Below are positions 48,690-60,719 of a DNA stretch of 64,000 nucleotides, in pieces. This stretch comes from Heterobilharzia americana. Taxonomy: Eukaryota; Platyhelminthes; Trematoda; Strigeidida; Schistosomatidae. Where the stretch lies: the NCBI GenBank assembly GCA_944470555.2, contig OX104134.1, positions 73,712,678 to 73,776,677 of the forward strand, given 5' to 3'. Within the stretch, counting starts at the first letter, position 1; each line of letters begins with the position of its first letter. The notes under the pieces were generated by a model. The model was not told the DNA's origin. It did no database searches and saw nothing but the letters and a program-made list of their open reading frames with translations. The translations under genes and the position numbers were made by a program.

Positions 48690-49640
48690 CTCACAAATCC
48701 ATCCTTCTAAGCTATAGTTCCACATGCTATTGAGCATTTTGGTCTAGTTTGCTTGATAAGTCTTAATAGCTGCTTAGTGTTATCTAACACCACTGCTTTT
48801 CCCATCTTTTACTTTCGCTTCCCATTATTGCGTAGACTTCTTGTAGGCATACATTTGAGTTGTTTTTGCAGGGGCCAGTAGGTATGCATTCAAGTACACC
48901 TGTTCAGACGAAGCTACTGAGATCCACTGTGCTTATGAGCCACCGACAGTCTTTAACGCTGATTTTTCAGCGGAATGTAGGTGGTCCTGCGCTTCTTCCG
49001 GATGAGGGCTGTCGTTTTGTTCCGATAACTGTTCGATTCTTTCTGCAGTTGCCATCTTAGACCAGTAATTTTGCTGAGTATGCTGATGACCTGATATTTC
49101 TCATACTCGTCATCTCTCTTCATCAGATTGCTCTCAACTACATGATTTATCTACTATTGGACGATGGTCCTCCGTGAATAGTTTTGCATTTAATGTTTTC
49201 AAACTATCAGTTTATCAATCTGTTGCAAATGTTAACATGAACTACACGGACGGCTTAATTCTCATTACTCCTGCTCTACCGATGACTCTCTATTGAAGAA
49301 TGTAACAAGTATGATCTGTCTGTGTTTTTCTTCTGTTTCGTCTTAGTGTTCTCGTACTTCGCTAATTTCCAAAAAAATCTATAGGATAACTAACTATATT
49401 AGGAGGCTGACTTCCTGATATATTTCAGTCTCTTTTCTGATGTTTTCTAGACTACTGCATCTTGCCTATTTTCCTTCGTTCTTTACTAAGTAGCCGAGAA
49501 AAGACTGCTGTATTGAGAATAATTCAGAAACTTTTCAGCAGAACTAATCGTGTACATCTCACTCTTTTACCTGATGCCGCTGTAAAAAAATATTTGTACC
49601 GCGATGATAGAGAATACTTCTAGCTCAAGAGGATAATTTT
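48690..49640 (+). mobile_element. LINE reverse transcriptase fragment (CR1-like)
   Basis: FAEYADDLIFLI at about 49070-49105 is an intact YADD catalytic motif in a plus-strand frame, followed by YLLLDDGPP and LHLMFSNYQ. A terminal block FLDYCILPIFLRSLL then VLRIIQKLFSRTNRVHLTLL lies at 49450-49570. The segment before 49060 is probably the rest of RT but in broken frames. Confidence 0.6.
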
Positions 49641-49650
49641 GATGGTGTTA

Positions 49651-49795
49651 TGTTCTCTGAGCTGGATTTTCTAAGTGTGGAGCTTTCGTCGGCATTCTAG
49701 ACAACATCATCAGCACGAACTTCAGAACGAAGTGAGCGATAATGTTTTCTCTGCGATTGATTAAGTAGCTTGTCCTGATGGCCTTGTGTGAATGG
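49651..49795 (+). repeat. Inverted repeat, left arm
   Basis: About 145 bases whose reverse complement is found at 50100-50240, roughly 88% identical by eye. The arms are about 305 bases apart. Confidence 0.85.
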
Positions 49796-49859
49796 TCGCC
49801 CTCTTCACCTCCCTCTATATGAATACAAACAACAACACATCTTCGCACATATCAATGCA

Positions 49860-50020
49860 CTCAAACAACAACTGTGGACATGAATTTCATTGGGAAAATC
49901 CTGGATAGAGAAAAGACAAAGAATGCCACAGAACTTTAAGGAGCTTGGTATTCAGATCAGTCAGCAATCAACAGACACGTTGACATTGACCCAATCTATC
50001 AACCAATGAGAAATAACAAG
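49860..50020 (+). mobile_element. Possible Penelope-like tail fragment
   Basis: Frames here give KNATELKELGIQISQQST-like and SINRHVDIDPIYQPMR-like strings, resembling the region after the GIY-YIG domain in schistosome Penelope-like ORFs (INRH.DIDP.Y.P.R), from memory. It lies between the two inverted arms. Confidence 0.4.
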
Positions 50021-50099
50021 TAGGTCAAATTTCAGGTCATCAGGACAACCAATCAAAAAAAGCATGGAGACACCGACAAGACCTTGGCAGAAACTATGA

Positions 50100-50240
50100 T
50101 TCATACACAAGGCCATCAGGACAAGCTACTAAATCAATTGCAGAAAAAACATTATCACCCACTTCGTTCTGAAGTTCGTGCTGATGATGTCTAGAATGCC
50201 GACGAAAGCTCTGTACTTAAACAATCCAGCTCACAAAACA
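50100..50240 (-). repeat. Inverted repeat, right arm
   Basis: Reverse complement of 49651-49795. Shared landmarks are ACACAAGGCCATCAGGACAA and GTTCTGAAGTTCGTGCTGAT. Confidence 0.85.
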
Positions 50241-50397
50241 GCTGATTTTGACAACCTTTACCTTCTTCACTGAAAACATTCTACATGTCAGTCCTCAGGT
50301 AAGGTCCAGGAGCGATTATAAGATTCTATGCGCGTACTGCCAAATATAAACACTACTTGCGCTGATATTTCTGGACGCCTCAGTTATAAGCTAAAGA

Positions 50398-51000
50398 GTG
50401 CAATTAAGTAAACCGCTTACTCTGAAAAAAGTGGGTGATTTCATACACTGGGAGCCTAACGGTAGCACATCACGCCTTGACTATGTGCTGATGAACGATG
50501 ACCTTTTCATTCAGAACTTACGTGTTCAGTTGCAGCTTGGCCGCAGTAATCGTCCAGTAATTACCTTCTTCATGATAACTCAGGGAAACTCTGAACTAGA
50601 AACACTGAATACCATTACATGCTACACTAAGGCCGATTATGACACCATGAGAGATTACCTCATGAGCACATAAAGGCCGGAGCATTGCAGATGTTTGACA
50701 ATAAACAAACACTGGAAATAAATGGCGTAAATAATCCTCGAAGTTATCTGTCCTAGTTTGACAACGGTAACACAGTGACCATCATTGATAACCACATGGC
50801 TAAAGCGAAGAAGGGAAAGATTATCTCAGACCAGAAAGAAGGCCAAGTGCCACCCATAAGGTAAGGAGATAAACTTACAGAAGAATTTGCAACCGATGCA
50901 GCATTAGAGACCATAGCGACAGGTTTAACCATCAGTTATACATGGCTAGAAGGTAACAAAATAACCGTATCGCTTCACGTTGAAAAGGAAATAGACTAGT
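50398..51000 (+). mobile_element. Probable LINE endonuclease/linker fragment
   Basis: GDFIHWEPNGSTSRLDYVLM followed at spacing by GRSNRPVITFF resembles the end of a LINE endonuclease (W..PNG..SRLDY...., SDHRPV), with Asp-His changed to Asn. It is followed by a linker containing VPPIRXGDKLTEEFA near 50850, typical of the block before CR1 RT. Family unsure. Confidence 0.4.
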
Positions 51001-51224
51001 AAAGGAGTTAATCGCATACAAGCTTCAACGAAGATGCACGGAGCAGTCCAGAAACAGCTGAGCTTATCAGTTCACAGTTTGGAGCACAGTCGAATACATA
51101 TGACACTAAATCCACACCAGTGCTAAATGACACCCAACAAAGTGATGAGGATGGATAGCTTTTAGTTTTTTGGATGTAATTAGCAAGAAGCCTTAGATAT
51201 AGTTTTCGTTATCAAAACATATAT

Positions 51225-51320
51225 GTAACCCGAAACAGGGCTCAGACCCATGACCAACCGGTTGAAAACTAACTCCCTAAATCCCTGAGCCATATCACCA
51301 CTTAATATTTTGATAGACAA
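51225..51320 (-). repeat. Weak tRNA-like SINE head
   Basis: The minus strand has ATGGCTCAGGGATTTAGGGAG (A-box-like) and GGTCTGAGCCC (B-box-like with a mismatch). It could be a separate SINE family or a decayed one. Confidence 0.35.
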
Positions 51321-51612
51321 AGCAAAGCAGTCAAAAGCTCAACTACCACTTCCAAGCAATAAAATTGCCAGATATCTGCCAGTTCAAAACCGTTACAACG
51401 CCAAACGATTAGTTTACGGAAACCCGTGAAAATCCTAGTGAATCTAGAAGAATCCTAACAACTTTATTCCAGAGACAGGTGTTGTGGAAAGAATCATTAC
51501 CTCCTGGATTACTTATATAAGCCCTAAATTTCTTGAAAGCATTCACAACCAATCATTGCACGCCAGAAATTCACGAATATCCTTCTACAAAAAATGAAAA
51601 TATCAAGACCAG

Positions 51613-51615
<3 letters not shown>

Positions 51616-51662
<47 letters not shown>
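51616..51662. repeat. (TA)n microsatellite
   Basis: About 23 uninterrupted TA dinucleotides. Confidence 0.98.
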
Positions 51663-51666
<4 letters not shown>

Positions 51667-51821
51667 ATTGACAAAAACCCTTTTTCGTTTTACCACTTTC
51701 TTTTGTTTTTTAGGAGCAAAGTGACCATTAAGCAATAAGTCTACATCATTTGTTCAAGAGTCCATACATACATGTGTCAGTTACTGACTCGATATCAATA
51801 TCCTAGTAGATTTTTATTGCT

Positions 51822-53220
51822 GCGGAATCACGCTCCTGTCTACCCAAAGTAAAATACTATGCAGTATCATACTGGAGAGACTAAAAAAATCTCTCGATTC
51901 AAAATTATGACCGGAACAGGCTGGCTGGTTGGTTTCAGGAAGAATAAATCATGCGCGAATCAAATTGCAACACTACGCTACGCATCATCATAGAACAGAC
52001 CATAGAATGACAGTCAACTCTTTACATCAACTTCATCGACTTTGAAAAGGCCTTCGATAGCATCGACCAAGAAGTAATTTGGCAACTGCTTCAACATTAC
52101 GGAGTGCCACAAACCTTTATCAAACTCATTCAACAGCTATATGCCATATGATGCTACATGCCAAGTGACCCACAAAGGGAAGCTCAGCGATGCCTTTGAA
52201 ATGAAAACGGGGGTAAGACAAGGTTGCCGACTATCACCGATCATCTTCCTGATTGTGCTGGAATGGACCAGATCATGCGACAAGCTATACAGGGCAAGAA
52301 GGTTGGCATATACTACTTGACCGATGAAAGATCCTAGATTTGGATTTCGCCGATGATGATGATGATTTATCTCTCATATCTTGTGGCACAAACTCGAACA
52401 TCTACAGGCGGAAACCAACAAGTTGACAGAAGAGGCCAGGCAGCGAAGACAGGACTTCCTTCAAGTGAACGTAGAGAAGATACAGGTGATGGAGATACCC
52501 AACCAACAACAGCATCAACAACAAGCACCAACCACCCTCCACGGGAGAAACCTAAAGGAAGTAGTCTCTTTCACCTACCACCTAGGCAGCATCATCTCAA
52601 CTACAGGCGGCACAGGCACAAATGAACACGTCAAAGCCAGGATCGGAAAGACAGTAAGACAAGCCCTCACCAATCTGAAATCAGTGTGGACATCTACTGC
52701 ACTGCACTCAGCATAAAGAAAAAGATCCGGATTTCCAACACCAACGTCAAGTCAGTGCTTCCATGTGATGGTTCACAGACTTGGCGCATCACGAAAAGCA
52801 TTTCCAACAAACTACAGACATACACCACATCAACAGCTGTCGCCTACGCTCCTCGATACTGAAGATCAGATGGCCAGAATAATAAGAATGAGCAACAAGG
52901 AACTCTGGCCAGGCAACGAACCAACCAACTAAGAACCCATCACTTAACAAATATGCAGAATAAAGTGGAGATGGATCGGGTATACACTGAGGCGACCACT
53001 TAGCGACATCACGTGACAGGCCAGGCCGTCGAGTGGGACCTAAAGGGGAAACGACTAGTTGGGCATCCGACGGTGACATGCAGGAGATCATGTGAGGAAG
53101 AAATAAAGACTTCTGGGCAGTGGTGTAGCTAGGTTCAAAAGACTGCAGAGAAGAAGGTGAAGTGGCGACATGCTACTGAAGCCTTATGTTCCACTAGGAA
53201 CCCAAAGGACAAATAATAAT
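51822..53220 (+). mobile_element. Family-A RTE-type LINE, 5'-truncated copy 5
   Basis: Begins within RT (GCGGAATCACGCTCCTGTC, equal to copy 1 near 6513) and runs to the terminal AAATAATAATA. It includes FIDFEKAFDSID (52030), the catalytic region (DFADDDDDL, a GAT-repeat expansion of FADD, about 52350), and the C-terminal block. Frames are broken many times by small duplications. The flanks TAGATTTTTATTGC and TAGGTTTTTTTGCC might be a worn target-site duplication. Its last ~330 bases belong to the inverted duplication. Confidence 0.9.
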
Positions 53221-53661
53221 AGGTTTTTTTGCCTCCTTGAATGCCAGTCATTATACTGCTAAATGTAGTTATCTTTAACACTTATTGCTTTCCGTATGTT
53301 GACAATTCAGTCATGAAGAAAATAGCAGTTTCATAAATCCAATAAATGATCTGAAAAGGGAGAAGTATCAATAGCTGTGAATGGAATCAATATGTTTAAG
53401 ATTTCGAACGAAGAAGACGGTTAATAACCGTGCTGTTGCAACAGTATTCCCTGTTATCTAAGGTCTTCAACGATTCGCTTTTATTAGTCCACAGACCTTA
53501 ATCAATATGCCTAAAAATAACCCACCTGACCAAAACTGAGAACTGAATACCTTCGGAATCAAGTAATTCATTACAATTTTACTATCCGAAGACTTTTGCT
53601 TTCCTCCTCCTTCTCCAGTCAACATCAAGCTAAGTAGCAACCGAATTCCTCCAATACATGT
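52893..53661 (-). repeat. Inverted segmental duplication, right arm
   Basis: Reverse complement of 43850-44618, without net length change. Beyond 53661 and before 52893 the two loci differ. Confidence 0.92.
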
Positions 53662-54334
53662 CTCCAAACAATCTCCTCAAATCGAAAATCTATATCCAAA
53701 CTCCGCAATATCGATTTTAGTATTTTGCCATATGTCAGTGATGCTAAGAAAGAATCAACTACAAAAGGACCCATAACACTATCTTACTACCTACCTTTAG
53801 TATAACGCTTTACAGCAGAGCACACATTTGCCCGATAACAAACCCATGCCAAACATTTTGAAGGTTGTGCTCCAGGTTTCCATTAGAATTCACAGTTTCT
53901 CAGTATATCTACCCAGTAAAATATCAACTGGAAGAGTTCCCATTAGGTGGTTAATCCATCGGAAGCTGAAAATAGATAAACCTGTCTTCAGAGACATAAC
54001 CATAAATCAGGTGAAAACTTTGAAAACACTTGATCTCTCATTGTAGGCTCTCAGATAACTAATGCAGTTTAAACAAGAAATATTCCTCTGTGATACATTT
54101 ACTCGAGAGCACTTAAAAACTCAAAGAACGACCTAATGCAGTAAACCCACAGTCTCTAATGTGGTTTAGATATATAGTCAGTGACTTCACTACATGCTGT
54201 CCAACATTGACCAGGCAATCATGACACTTTCCGAATCAACCCATAAATAGGTCAAACACTGCGAATTCGTCTGAAACAACCAGTAATATCGAAACGCCCT
54301 CAGCAACCTTGTGAACATTTTAGGTAATGGGCTG
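53662..54334. other. No gene recognised
   Basis: Short open frames only, e.g. 53828-54046, with no known motif. Confidence 0.4.
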
Positions 54335-54470
54335 TACTTATTGTGTGACGGTTAGTAGTAGGTACTACCTTCATGCCCGAACCTCGGTAGACGGAGCGAT
54401 GTTTGAACCAGAGACCCGCTAGTTGAAGGTCAGTTGCCTAAAGCAATGAGTCACAGCTCCACTAATTAAC
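54335..54470 (-). repeat. tRNA-derived SINE-like element, copy 3
   Basis: The minus strand carries GTGACTCATTGCTTTAGGCAAC as A-box region and TGGTTCAAAC (plus 54401-54410) as B box. The body matches copies at 358-490 and 3181-3325, including TCACACAATA.GT at its end. Confidence 0.55.
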
Positions 54471-54967
54471 AACATAGTTATTAACAAATGACCGAACTAA
54501 CTCTTTTGATAATGACTCACAAAATAGAATAACTCACTACCTTAAAATTTTCCACCGAACCTGAACAACATTTGCTTTCTGGTCCCACTCCGAGTATGCA
54601 ATGCTTTTAAAAAACCTTTCATTATTTACTGCAGTCCTATGATGTTGTATGCTTTCAATGACTACATCTCATTACAACAAAATGGAGACGACTAAACCTT
54701 TCTGCCGTACACTATTGTGAAAAAATAACCAGATGCCCAAGACAATATTTGCTGACAAAGACAATCAAGGCTCCTGCATAAGTAAGAAGCTTTCATTGAC
54801 GGTCAACTAATGAGCATTAATTGGAACATCCAATGAATAAACCACTTTATAAACTATGAATATTTCATTTCCTTATCCAACATCTGAATAAATACACCAC
54901 GATCACGTAGTAAGATATGAAAAAGAAAAGAACTACCAACATACAACGATTTTCCATCTCTCTCTCC

Positions 54968-54973
54968 TTTAAT
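54968..54973 (-). promoter_or_regulatory. Candidate polyadenylation signal of ABHD11-like gene
   Basis: ATTAAA on the minus strand, about 37 bases after the stop codon at 55010-55012. Placement is plausible, but the region is AT-rich, so chance is possible. Confidence 0.35.
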
Positions 54974-55009
54974 TAGAAATAAAAAACTCATAACGAGGAC
55001 CCATTTTTT

Positions 55010-55190
55010 CTATTGAAGTTCCGTAACATCTATAAAAGACTTGATATTTACTGATTCTTCTTGTATAAACGATGTAATCAAACTAATCAATGCATTTGGA
55101 GCATCAAAGTGAACCCAGTGACCTGTGTTAGCAATTTGAAGAATTCTAGCTTGAGGAAAGTAGTTACGTATAGCAGGTACATCTGAAGCA
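55010..55190 (-). CDS. ABHD11: ABHD11-like alpha/beta hydrolase, last coding exon
   Basis: Begins after the acceptor ATATCTAG with one base that completes a codon from the upstream exon, and ends at TAG (55010-55012). It encodes the C-terminal ~60 residues: IRNYFPQARILQI, then NTGHWVHFD with the catalytic-triad His in GHW, then a terminal helix around ISLITSFIQ. Human ABHD11 has the same order (IRRLFPQA, AGHWVHSD, VTSFL; recalled). ABHD11 is a mitochondrial matrix hydrolase linked to protection of the lipoylated 2-oxoglutarate dehydrogenase complex. The tail after the last helix (~20 residues) is longer than in vertebrates. Nucleophile and acid residues would be in exons beyond this window's right edge. 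Confidence 0.93.
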
Positions 55191-56209
55191 CTAGATATTT
55201 AAAAGATAAAATTATAACGATAAAACAATGAGGAAACATTATATATGATGTAAGACAACAAAATATCTACAAATCTTCGCTGAAACATACCAAAGTTATC
55301 AACTGATCTATTTGTTTTAATTCTCATAACAACTGAAACATGCCTAATAATTCTTAAGTACAAAATCCTTAATTCAACGTATCTCATATCAACTATCAAT
55401 TATTATTTAGAATAAAATTTAATATCGCTTATAATCCATTAAAGATGAGAAAACAAGTAGCTTGAAACAAATATTACGTATTGTATTCAAGTTACTAAGG
55501 CCGAAATAGATCCCAACCAAAATTGGCTACCGTGATGTGCCAGTCAGCCTTCCATATAGCGCTGACCTAACGAGCTATCTTGGTGAAATTCTCGCTTCTT
55601 CGAGATCCTACCATACTAGAAAGGTCACCTGGATAGCAATTAGACAAAAAGCAGTTGCCGTTATAGTGTAAAGTACTACGCCATGATGAAGAGAACAAAG
55701 GCAAAGACGTGCCGTTGGCTAAACCGAAGTATGACAGCAGTAAGGTGTTACCAATGGATGACCGGAAGTCCCATATTGATGCTAACCTCTTTATCTAAGG
55801 GCAGAAGCTAGAAAACTTCGACCATGAAAATAGCACACATTTCTACCCAATAGCATACCTTAATCAACACTGCATATCTGAGTTTCTAATGTCAGCACTC
55901 TCTGTTAAACTGGCTAAAAAGCCCCTCAGCCAAAACTCTGATATATCGACCATGGATGCATGCCACATTTAAGACACGTATATAGGATACAAATGCATTT
56001 ATTCACATAACCTCACCTGGCTAACATAATGAGCCGGTGACATTTATATATCGAGTTTCAAACTAGTTCTCATGGTCTTGAAAGTGTAAGTGTAGCATTA
56101 AGTGCCAAGCTATAATCTTTACTGAACAACCTTCACTTGTAGGCCATTAAACTACAAGATTTAGTAAAACCGCAAATAAAACTTATCATTATCATTTTGT
56201 TATCTTTTC
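55191..56209. other. ABHD11-like intron, left part
   Basis: Start of the 8.26-kb last intron when read in genome order. A tRNA-like A-box string (TAGCTCGTTAGGTCAGCG, minus strand, near 55570) lacks a matching B box, so I do not call a SINE. Confidence 0.5.
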
Positions 56210-56893
56210 TGGACTATGTTACCTGCATACTCTAGGTCTACTAAGAATTCTCCTGTAATTAAATCAATCCCTATAGGACGAGACGACCAGGCGGCAACTT
56301 TCACAAGAATGTTGATGGTAAAGTTGAACAAGAATGAAGAGAATGGACGTCACTGATGGACACCATTTGATGTGCATAACTCACCTGAAAACTTACCATA
56401 GGCTCGAACATGCCCATGGGTGTTCGAGTACAGAGACGTAAACAGAGTGATGTGTTTGTTCGGCATCCCTTTCAGTGAGAGACACTGCCATAAGAACTCT
56501 AGATCAACAAAATCGAATGCCACCTTCAGGTCTAGAAATACAGCCAGTATCGGACGTCCGTAAGTGTGTCTGTGTTACAGAACCCGGTGGAGAGTGCATA
56601 CCTGGTCGATACAACTCTGTCCGGGTCTGAAAACCACATAACTTTCTTGGGTTTGCTGTCGCTGAGCTCCACTTAGACGTCTGATAGTAGTAGAAAATAT
56701 AATCTAAGACAGTATCTTCATCAGACTGATTCCCCCGTAGTTATCGCGTTACAAGAGGATTTCTCGCGTTTCTTGAAGACTGAGACAACCAGTGATAGAG
56801 ACCAGTCTGAGATGATAGTATCTGACTCCCAAACGGCAGCTAACATTTCAACCAAACTGACTAGTAGTCCTCGGCCATCGCCGTTAGATACTT
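56210..56893 (-). repeat. Direct segmental duplication, copy 2 (family-B LINE piece)
   Basis: Repeat of 47819-48502. It carries only the internal RT part of a family-B LINE with unrelated sequence on both sides, so it arrived by duplication rather than by normal LINE insertion, or is an assembly artefact. Confidence 0.93.
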
Positions 56894-57884
56894 TTGATAC
56901 AAGTCAGTTGGATATTGATGCCATACGTTGTTTCAGATTACCTACTTACTTACGTAATTTACACCACAACGGCAACTGCTTTTGGTCTTGCCATCATACA
57001 ACTGACATTTCAAGTATAGTAGGATATTCAAAAAGCAGGAGTCCCTCAGCAAAGCTCGTTAGGTTGTTGTGATAAGTAAATCTGACCACCACATCTAGGT
57101 ATCAGCCATCGGTCAGGTGACAGTACGCCAGAGGAGACGATTTAGAGCGATACTAAAGAATGAAAGGACATAAGAGGAAAAGCAGAAAACCAGCAGTGTT
57201 AAGAAAGTTCAACACTCGAGAATAAAAAAAAGTACATTTGCATCAGTGTGATCAATTTTGATACGCTTCACAGATATCTCAGGTTATCGATTGTAATCAT
57301 CCCAAAGATCCTAGACAGGTGGACTGCGATGCCTTAGGACATTCATACAACAAGCAATGACTTCATTGAGTAGTACCACGTTTCGGCCCTACCACTCAGC
57401 TTGATTACGAGCAGAGAATGAGCGATATACCTCTCAGACACCCGATTTCATAAACGTTGACAACAGCATTGAATGATGTAGTTTCAGATCACTGGCGAGA
57501 AACATCAGTTTCACCTTGATTGCAGACACGCCTTGCTAACGGGTGCCCATAAGGACAAAACCCAGATTCACGGCTTCCTCCTCAATGAATTCCAACAGTT
57601 AACAAGAAATTTGATAATCTAATCGACCAAATCACCTTCTTTACATAGCTGTTTAAAGTAAAAGAGGAAGTTACTCAACTCTCAAGTCCCTACTACATTC
57701 CAGTTATTTACACAACATAAAAGAATCTCAGCTTTACTACCTATCACACCACTACTAACCTTTCTGGTGCGATAAAGCCTCACAAAATAGACGTTCCAGT
57801 CAGTAAAATGTAAATGAATCAATAAAAACGAAAAAGGTAATAGTAATATCAAGACGGTAGCTGTAAGTTGGGCTATAATTTCAC
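56894..57884. other. ABHD11-like intron, no element recognised
   Basis: No motif recognised on either strand. Confidence 0.4.
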
Positions 57885-58260
57885 TAAAGGAGCATAAGAG
57901 AACTATTTATTGCGTTTACATCCTTTGATAAATTTGGACAAAGCAAGAGGGACGAAATTTGCAGAATTAAATGATAGCACTTTAGTTCACGAATACTCTA
58001 GCTGCATACAGTCTGAAAGTACAATAGTTATTAGACTAATGTTACTAGGACATTTGTCAAAATCAGGAAATCAATAATCTTAAGTTGTACAACAAAATCA
58101 TTAGTAATCCATATAAAGTGTAAGAGGATTAATTGTACAGAGGTAAGAAGTGTAAGAAAGGGAAAATAACAATTATTATTATTATCAAATAAGTAGACTT
58201 ACGTAATTACAATGAAAATGAAAAAGGATCAAGTCATAGTCACCAAGGCAGTGGAATGAT
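57885..58260 (+). repeat. Terminal-repeat-like block left of the Penelope-like element
   Basis: Resembles, in inverted orientation, 62795-63115: shared ordered blocks are ACAAAGCAAGAGGGACGAAAT, ACAGTCTGAAAGT, CAGGAAATCAA, TAATCCATAT and AAGAAAGGGAAAATAA. It sits just before the first recognisable Penelope-like coding sequence. Confidence 0.7.
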
Positions 58261-58299
58261 ACTCCCCCCCCCCTTCTTCTATATTCAGAGGTCGGGTTC

Positions 58300-60670
58300 A
58301 AAGCGTTTTATTGCAATCGCTTTCTCAAAACCCAGTAATCCAGACATTTTCAATGAGGACTCCCTTGAAAACCCTGAGAAGTATACATAGAATTTATCGA
58401 AAATTACTCTAAGTAAAGTTGACATTGAAGCTCCATCACTTGGATTTAAGTTTCACATTCTAGTGAAGCGAGTTAGTGGAATTAGTCACAGAGAACCAAC
58501 TTGAAAACCTAAATCATAAACTTTCAGATTTGAAGACTGTTGATAAGGATAAGGGAGGTTAGCTGAAATCTAAGTTGGTTGACATAGTTAACCAGTACTA
58601 TGTGTCACCAACTAAAAAGTTAAAAATCTTTACCAAATAGCACAAACTGGTGTTGCGAAAACTACACGTAAACGCAGATATAGATTTGTTCAGACTTGAT
58701 AAAGGAGTTGGCATTGACCTAACAAAAAAAACTGATTATGTGAATAAAATGTTAACAATTCCCAGTGATCAGATAAGATTCTAGTTGAGTGGTACTAAAA
58801 AGGACGCTGTATTAACATTTGAAAACAAATTAAATCAACGTCGAGATCATCCAAAGAAGAAGTTAGTTGACAACGCAATACATAATGAACTCACAACAAG
58901 AAATTCACGTTTTCCATTCATTTATAGTTCGCCCGAAATTTATAAATCAAGTGTACCTTTGAAGCTTCAGGTGTTTGACCACCGTCGCCTTTGTAGTATA
59001 GGCCGTATACCATTATGTCACCATGTGAATAACGCAGAAATCAGCCGTAGAGTTTTAGTGAGGAAAGGTAAGCCAGTTGAAGCGGTTGTGAACCTTCACT
59101 GACTGAGACGGCTGGGGCATGTGTTAGGTATCCCCAGTCACTGCCTGCTTCATCACAAAATGTTGGCAAAAGTAGGTTCAAGCTGGAAAAAAGCCCGAGG
59201 AGACCAAACTAAACACAGCATGATGTCCTTGTCTGTTCGTTTGAGCTATGTAGGGTGATGCAGAATAGCCGGTTGGGGTTTGCGGGACAAAAGAAACCAG
59301 TGGTTGGAAACTCTAGGTGATATGGCTCACAACCGATGTCAGCGGTGCATATGCATACACATATTATCCTCACCTTAACCACTATACTTAATCTCATCAT
59401 CTTATTCTTCCCTCCTCTCTTTTACTACTTTCCACTTTTACTTCGTTGGGCCGATTTTTCTTCCTTTCTTCATCTTCCGTTTTACTGCCGTTACTTGGTG
59501 TAGTGATATGAAGTGTGACAACTTGGACCGTTACGCAGTAATACCTGGTCCTATATTGATTTTGATGATGATGACCTTTGAAGTCTATAACCTCAATGAT
59601 TAATTCGCCATATCATAAGCTTGCGAAATGATTGGCAAAATCTTTAGTCCATCCAAAGTAAGTCGACCATTTATGGTCTAAAAGACATTGAATTTTTTCA
59701 CATAACAGATCATGTCGACGTTTAAGATAAGCTTACGGTGTCATACGGTGTAACTTCCTTATTTACAAATACACCAGTGAGTGAAACGATCGACATAATC
59801 TGTCAACAAACTGATTTGTTGCCGTGGCCATAAAATCGAGACGAAACGGCTACTACTCCTTTTCACAAAAGGTATCCAGTTCCAATTCAATAACCAGTAT
59901 CATAAACGAATTGATAGTGGCCATGGGTTCACCTCTAAAACCTGTACTAGAAGATATCTTCATGAGTTATCGTACAGAAGCGTCTGAATTCAGTCATCAG
60001 AGGAACAACCTGTTACTGCAGGTACATTGACGATGCCTTTCTTGTTTGTTACGATATGAAACATGCAAGTGAGTTGTTTGACTAGCTCAACGAGACTCAT
60101 CCTAACATTAAATTTACTATAGAACATGAGCTTGAAAACGAGTTCCGTTTTCGACTTTAACGTGAGAAGAATTGATAATAAGATTAAAATGATTATCCAT
60201 AGAAAAGACACATGGGCCAGACAATATCCCGACTACAATAGTTCCTATCCTGTCACCCAAAAGTGGGGGCTAACCAAAACACTACAAAAGAGCTTGGAAA
60301 TCGTGTTCTCAGGACAAGTTAGAAGAAAAACAACTTTATGGAGAAGTGTTTCCAAGAGAATGGATATCCCAAGAGATTTATTATGAAGTAGGGAAAAGAA
60401 CAAATAGAGAAAAATAGACACTAAACTGTAAAAAAGACTAAGGTTTTTATTCACCTCACATTCAAGAAGGATGCAATATCCGAGAAAATAGACGCAAGGA
60501 TCAAAGGAGTACTGAGAAGGAGCTACCCCGCAGCTAAATTTGTATTAGTCGACAATACTACAGGCTGGATGAACCAGTCACCACAACTGTACGTATGAGT
60601 TTACATGCACTTCCGGCAGCAAGTACACTAGAAGCACTGAGAGGAGCACGTCCATTCACTTCGTTGAGTA
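58300..60670 (+). mobile_element. Penelope-like retroelement, RT plus start of GIY-YIG, interrupted
   Basis: N-terminal region: TLSKVDIEAPSLGFKF (about 58400), then RLDKGVGIDLTKKTDYVNKM (58695-58755), a hallmark of Penelope-like ORFs. After an interruption (58940-59400) it resumes: HKLAKWLAK (59620), SYGVTSLFTNTP (59740-59775), AMGSPLKPVLEDIFM (59920), the catalytic YIDD (about 60024) in a shifted frame, then HPNIKFTIEHE, and DNTTGWMNQSP (about 60550). The GIY-YIG domain begins as YEFTCTSGSKYTRSTERS (60590-60655), with Tyr-Thr instead of Tyr-Ile-Gly, and stops where a family-B LINE begins. Multiple stops and shifts; not functional. Confidence 0.88.
58940..59400 (+). mobile_element. Family-B LINE, C-terminal fragment nested in the Penelope-like element
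   Basis: QVFDHRRLCSIGRI, VNNAEISRRVLVRKGKPVEA, VVNLH, stop, RRLGHVLGIPSHCL, SSWKKARGDQT, and RDKRNQWLETLGDMAHNR follow the family-B C-terminal order. One stop splits the block at 59099-59101. Confidence 0.8.
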
Positions 60671-60719
60671 TATTCTCAAGATTATGTTTTAGACACTAAT
60701 AACATCAACGTAGAACATC

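Noticed and set aside
55530..55600. tRNA-like A-box string
   Set aside because: No B box at the right distance and no shared body with other copies.
57940..57965. GGGACGAAAT similar to the hammerhead GGACGAAA block, also at 63080
   Set aside because: No CUGANGA element or stem II partner nearby; it is part of the inverted repeat family.
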